Source: Bacteroidaceae bacterium (lineage in GTDB: Bacteria > Bacteroidota > Bacteroidia > Bacteroidales > Bacteroidaceae). From it: a stretch of 30,795 nt of DNA. A program made the position numbers and the translations under genes. The notes under the pieces are model-generated. The model searched no databases. It was not told where the DNA came from and saw only the letters and a program-made list of their open reading frames with translations. How positions within the stretch are numbered: position 1 is the first letter of the stretch; every line of letters starts with the position of its first letter. Of the stretch, positions 30,237-30,795 are shown piece after piece. The stretch lies in NCBI GenBank assembly GCA_900770655.1, contig CAAGLA010000013.1, forward strand, positions 1 to 30,795, written 5' to 3'.

Positions 30237-30641
30237 CTAATTCCTCTCTTCGAGGCAATAGACATAAATAAGATCGTTGTATTCAATGTATAACTGCAGT
30301 ATGCCATTGTTCTGTCTTCTTAATTTTATATGACATCTTAAACCGTTGGCGTCAATGCAGCGTAAAATGATAGATGTGCCTTCGTCGTCTTCGCTATTGC
30401 CAACCTCGTCATAAATATCGAATTCTTGTGGAGTGTCGCTGTAGATGTTGATGATATTTCTATCGAGGCTTATTGAGACTAGACACCTCGATGGTTCCCA
30501 GTCGGACCACCCCGACCAATATCCGTATCTGTCTTTTGTTTTGTAGGCAAAATCGGTTGAGTAGTATTTGTATGTTTGTGCATTGGTATCTACTGAATAT
30601 GCAAACGTAATCACTAATATTAAGATGAATGCGTTTTTCGT
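30237..30641 (-). CDS. Exported protein with missing or unusual start codon
   Basis: A protein of about 125-134 residues I do not recognise. If the frame is read back from the GTG at 30614, it gives TKNAFILILVITFAYSVDTNAQ, a clear Bacteroidetes signal peptide. No ATG, GTG or TTG opens it before the in-frame stop at 30654-30656. The codon where MKK/MTK would be expected is ACG (30639-30641), followed by AAA AAC. Starting at the internal GTG would cut the signal peptide. So this is either ACG-initiated or a gene silenced by an ATG to ACG change. The mature part is Tyr/Trp-rich (YGYWSGWSDWEPS) with a Cys pair. Downstream of it lie two hairpins. Confidence 0.55.
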   Translation of the reverse strand, partial: TKNAFILILVITFAYSVDTNAQTYKYYSTDFAYKTKDRYGYWSGWSDWEPSRCLVSISLDRNIINIYSDTPQEFDIYDEVGNSEDDEGTSIILRCIDANGLRCHIKLRRQNNGILQLYIEYNDLIYVYCLEERN

Positions 30642-30685
30642 AGTGGAATAATTTTATAGTTAAATCTTAATATTTTTCGGTTACC

Positions 30686-30743
30686 TGGACAAAATGGGTG
30701 ATGAAAATCTATTAAAAGGTTCTTATTGGACATTTCGGGTGAT
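30686..30743. other. Repeated TGGACA-N4-GGGTGAT motif, possible IS end
   Basis: TGGACA-AAAT-GGGTGAT at 30686-30702 recurs as TGGACA-TTTC-GGGTGAT at 30727-30743, 41 bp apart. Repeated end motifs of this kind are typical of transposon ends such as the multiple terminal repeats of IS21-type elements. No transposase is in the window, so this is tentative. Confidence 0.35.
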
Positions 30744-30744
30744 A

Positions 30745-30780
30745 ACTTCCATCATCTGGGCTAGCCCAGATGATGGAAGT
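30745..30780. repeat. 36-bp perfect palindrome
   Basis: The half ACTTCCATCATCTGGGCT is followed directly by its exact complement, with no loop. No T tract follows on either side, so it is not an obvious terminator. Confidence 0.75.
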
Positions 30781-30795
30781 AGTGCCTAATAATGC

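Overview
The window looks like a chromosomal segment of a Bacteroidales bacterium (Bacteroides/Prevotella-like; I cannot name the species). Reasons: a fused LpxC-FabZ gene, the long Bacteroidetes-type PurM and PyrF, promoters with a TAnnTTTG -7 box and a TTTG-like -33 box, starts without Shine-Dalgarno sequences, and lipoproteins and beta-barrels typical of that group. Most of the window has moderate GC. Two stretches are clearly AT-rich (about 15.6-18.1 kb and 29.2-30.7 kb) and hold the accessory genes.

Layout. 1-355: unassigned sequence, then a minus-strand tRNA-Lys(CUU) with its terminator. 0.5-3.8 kb (minus): small HAD phosphatase, LrgA/LrgB pair, outer-membrane beta-barrel, a membrane protein and a small exported protein. 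3.85-9.9 kb (minus): a tightly packed run lpxD - lpxC/fabZ - lpxA - pRiA4b ORF-3-like protein - miaA - AzgA-type purine permease, joining lipid A and fatty-acid synthesis to tRNA modification and purine uptake. 10.0-13.2 kb (minus): purM - prfA - pyrF. 13.2-15.4 kb: a long non-coding leader, then a POT-family peptide transporter on the plus strand with a strong terminator.

15.6-18.1 kb (minus, AT-rich): a 475-residue protein that seems to join a CoiA-like zinc/nuclease region, a second Cys cluster and a C-terminal YspA/DUF2493-type SLOG domain, plus a lipoprotein. 18.1-18.6 kb: four related multi-hairpin units whose stems differ in sequence but keep their pairing. 18.6-20.6 kb (minus): a GMP synthase with a shortened, catalytically empty glutaminase domain, then MscL. 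20.7-24.4 kb (plus): a 29-residue lipoprotein ORF, gapA and a GH35 beta-galactosidase with a C-terminal discoidin-like domain. 24.5-29.2 kb (minus): an Hsp20 with a Cys-rich insertion, an M3 peptidase lipoprotein, a chorismatase/RidA-like protein and an AlaX-like editing protein. 29.2-30.1 kb: a GIY-YIG nuclease gene inserted between the promoter and body of the alaX-like gene, with a 63-bp duplication of the alaX 5' end. 30.2-30.8 kb: a signal-peptide protein with no normal start codon, then a likely mobile-element edge.

The best candidates for something undescribed are the CoiA-like/SLOG fusion (a possible single-gene defence or nucleic-acid-processing factor), the covarying structured repeat array beside it, and the GIY-YIG insertion that rebuilds its target gene. 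All functional proposals for these are inference.
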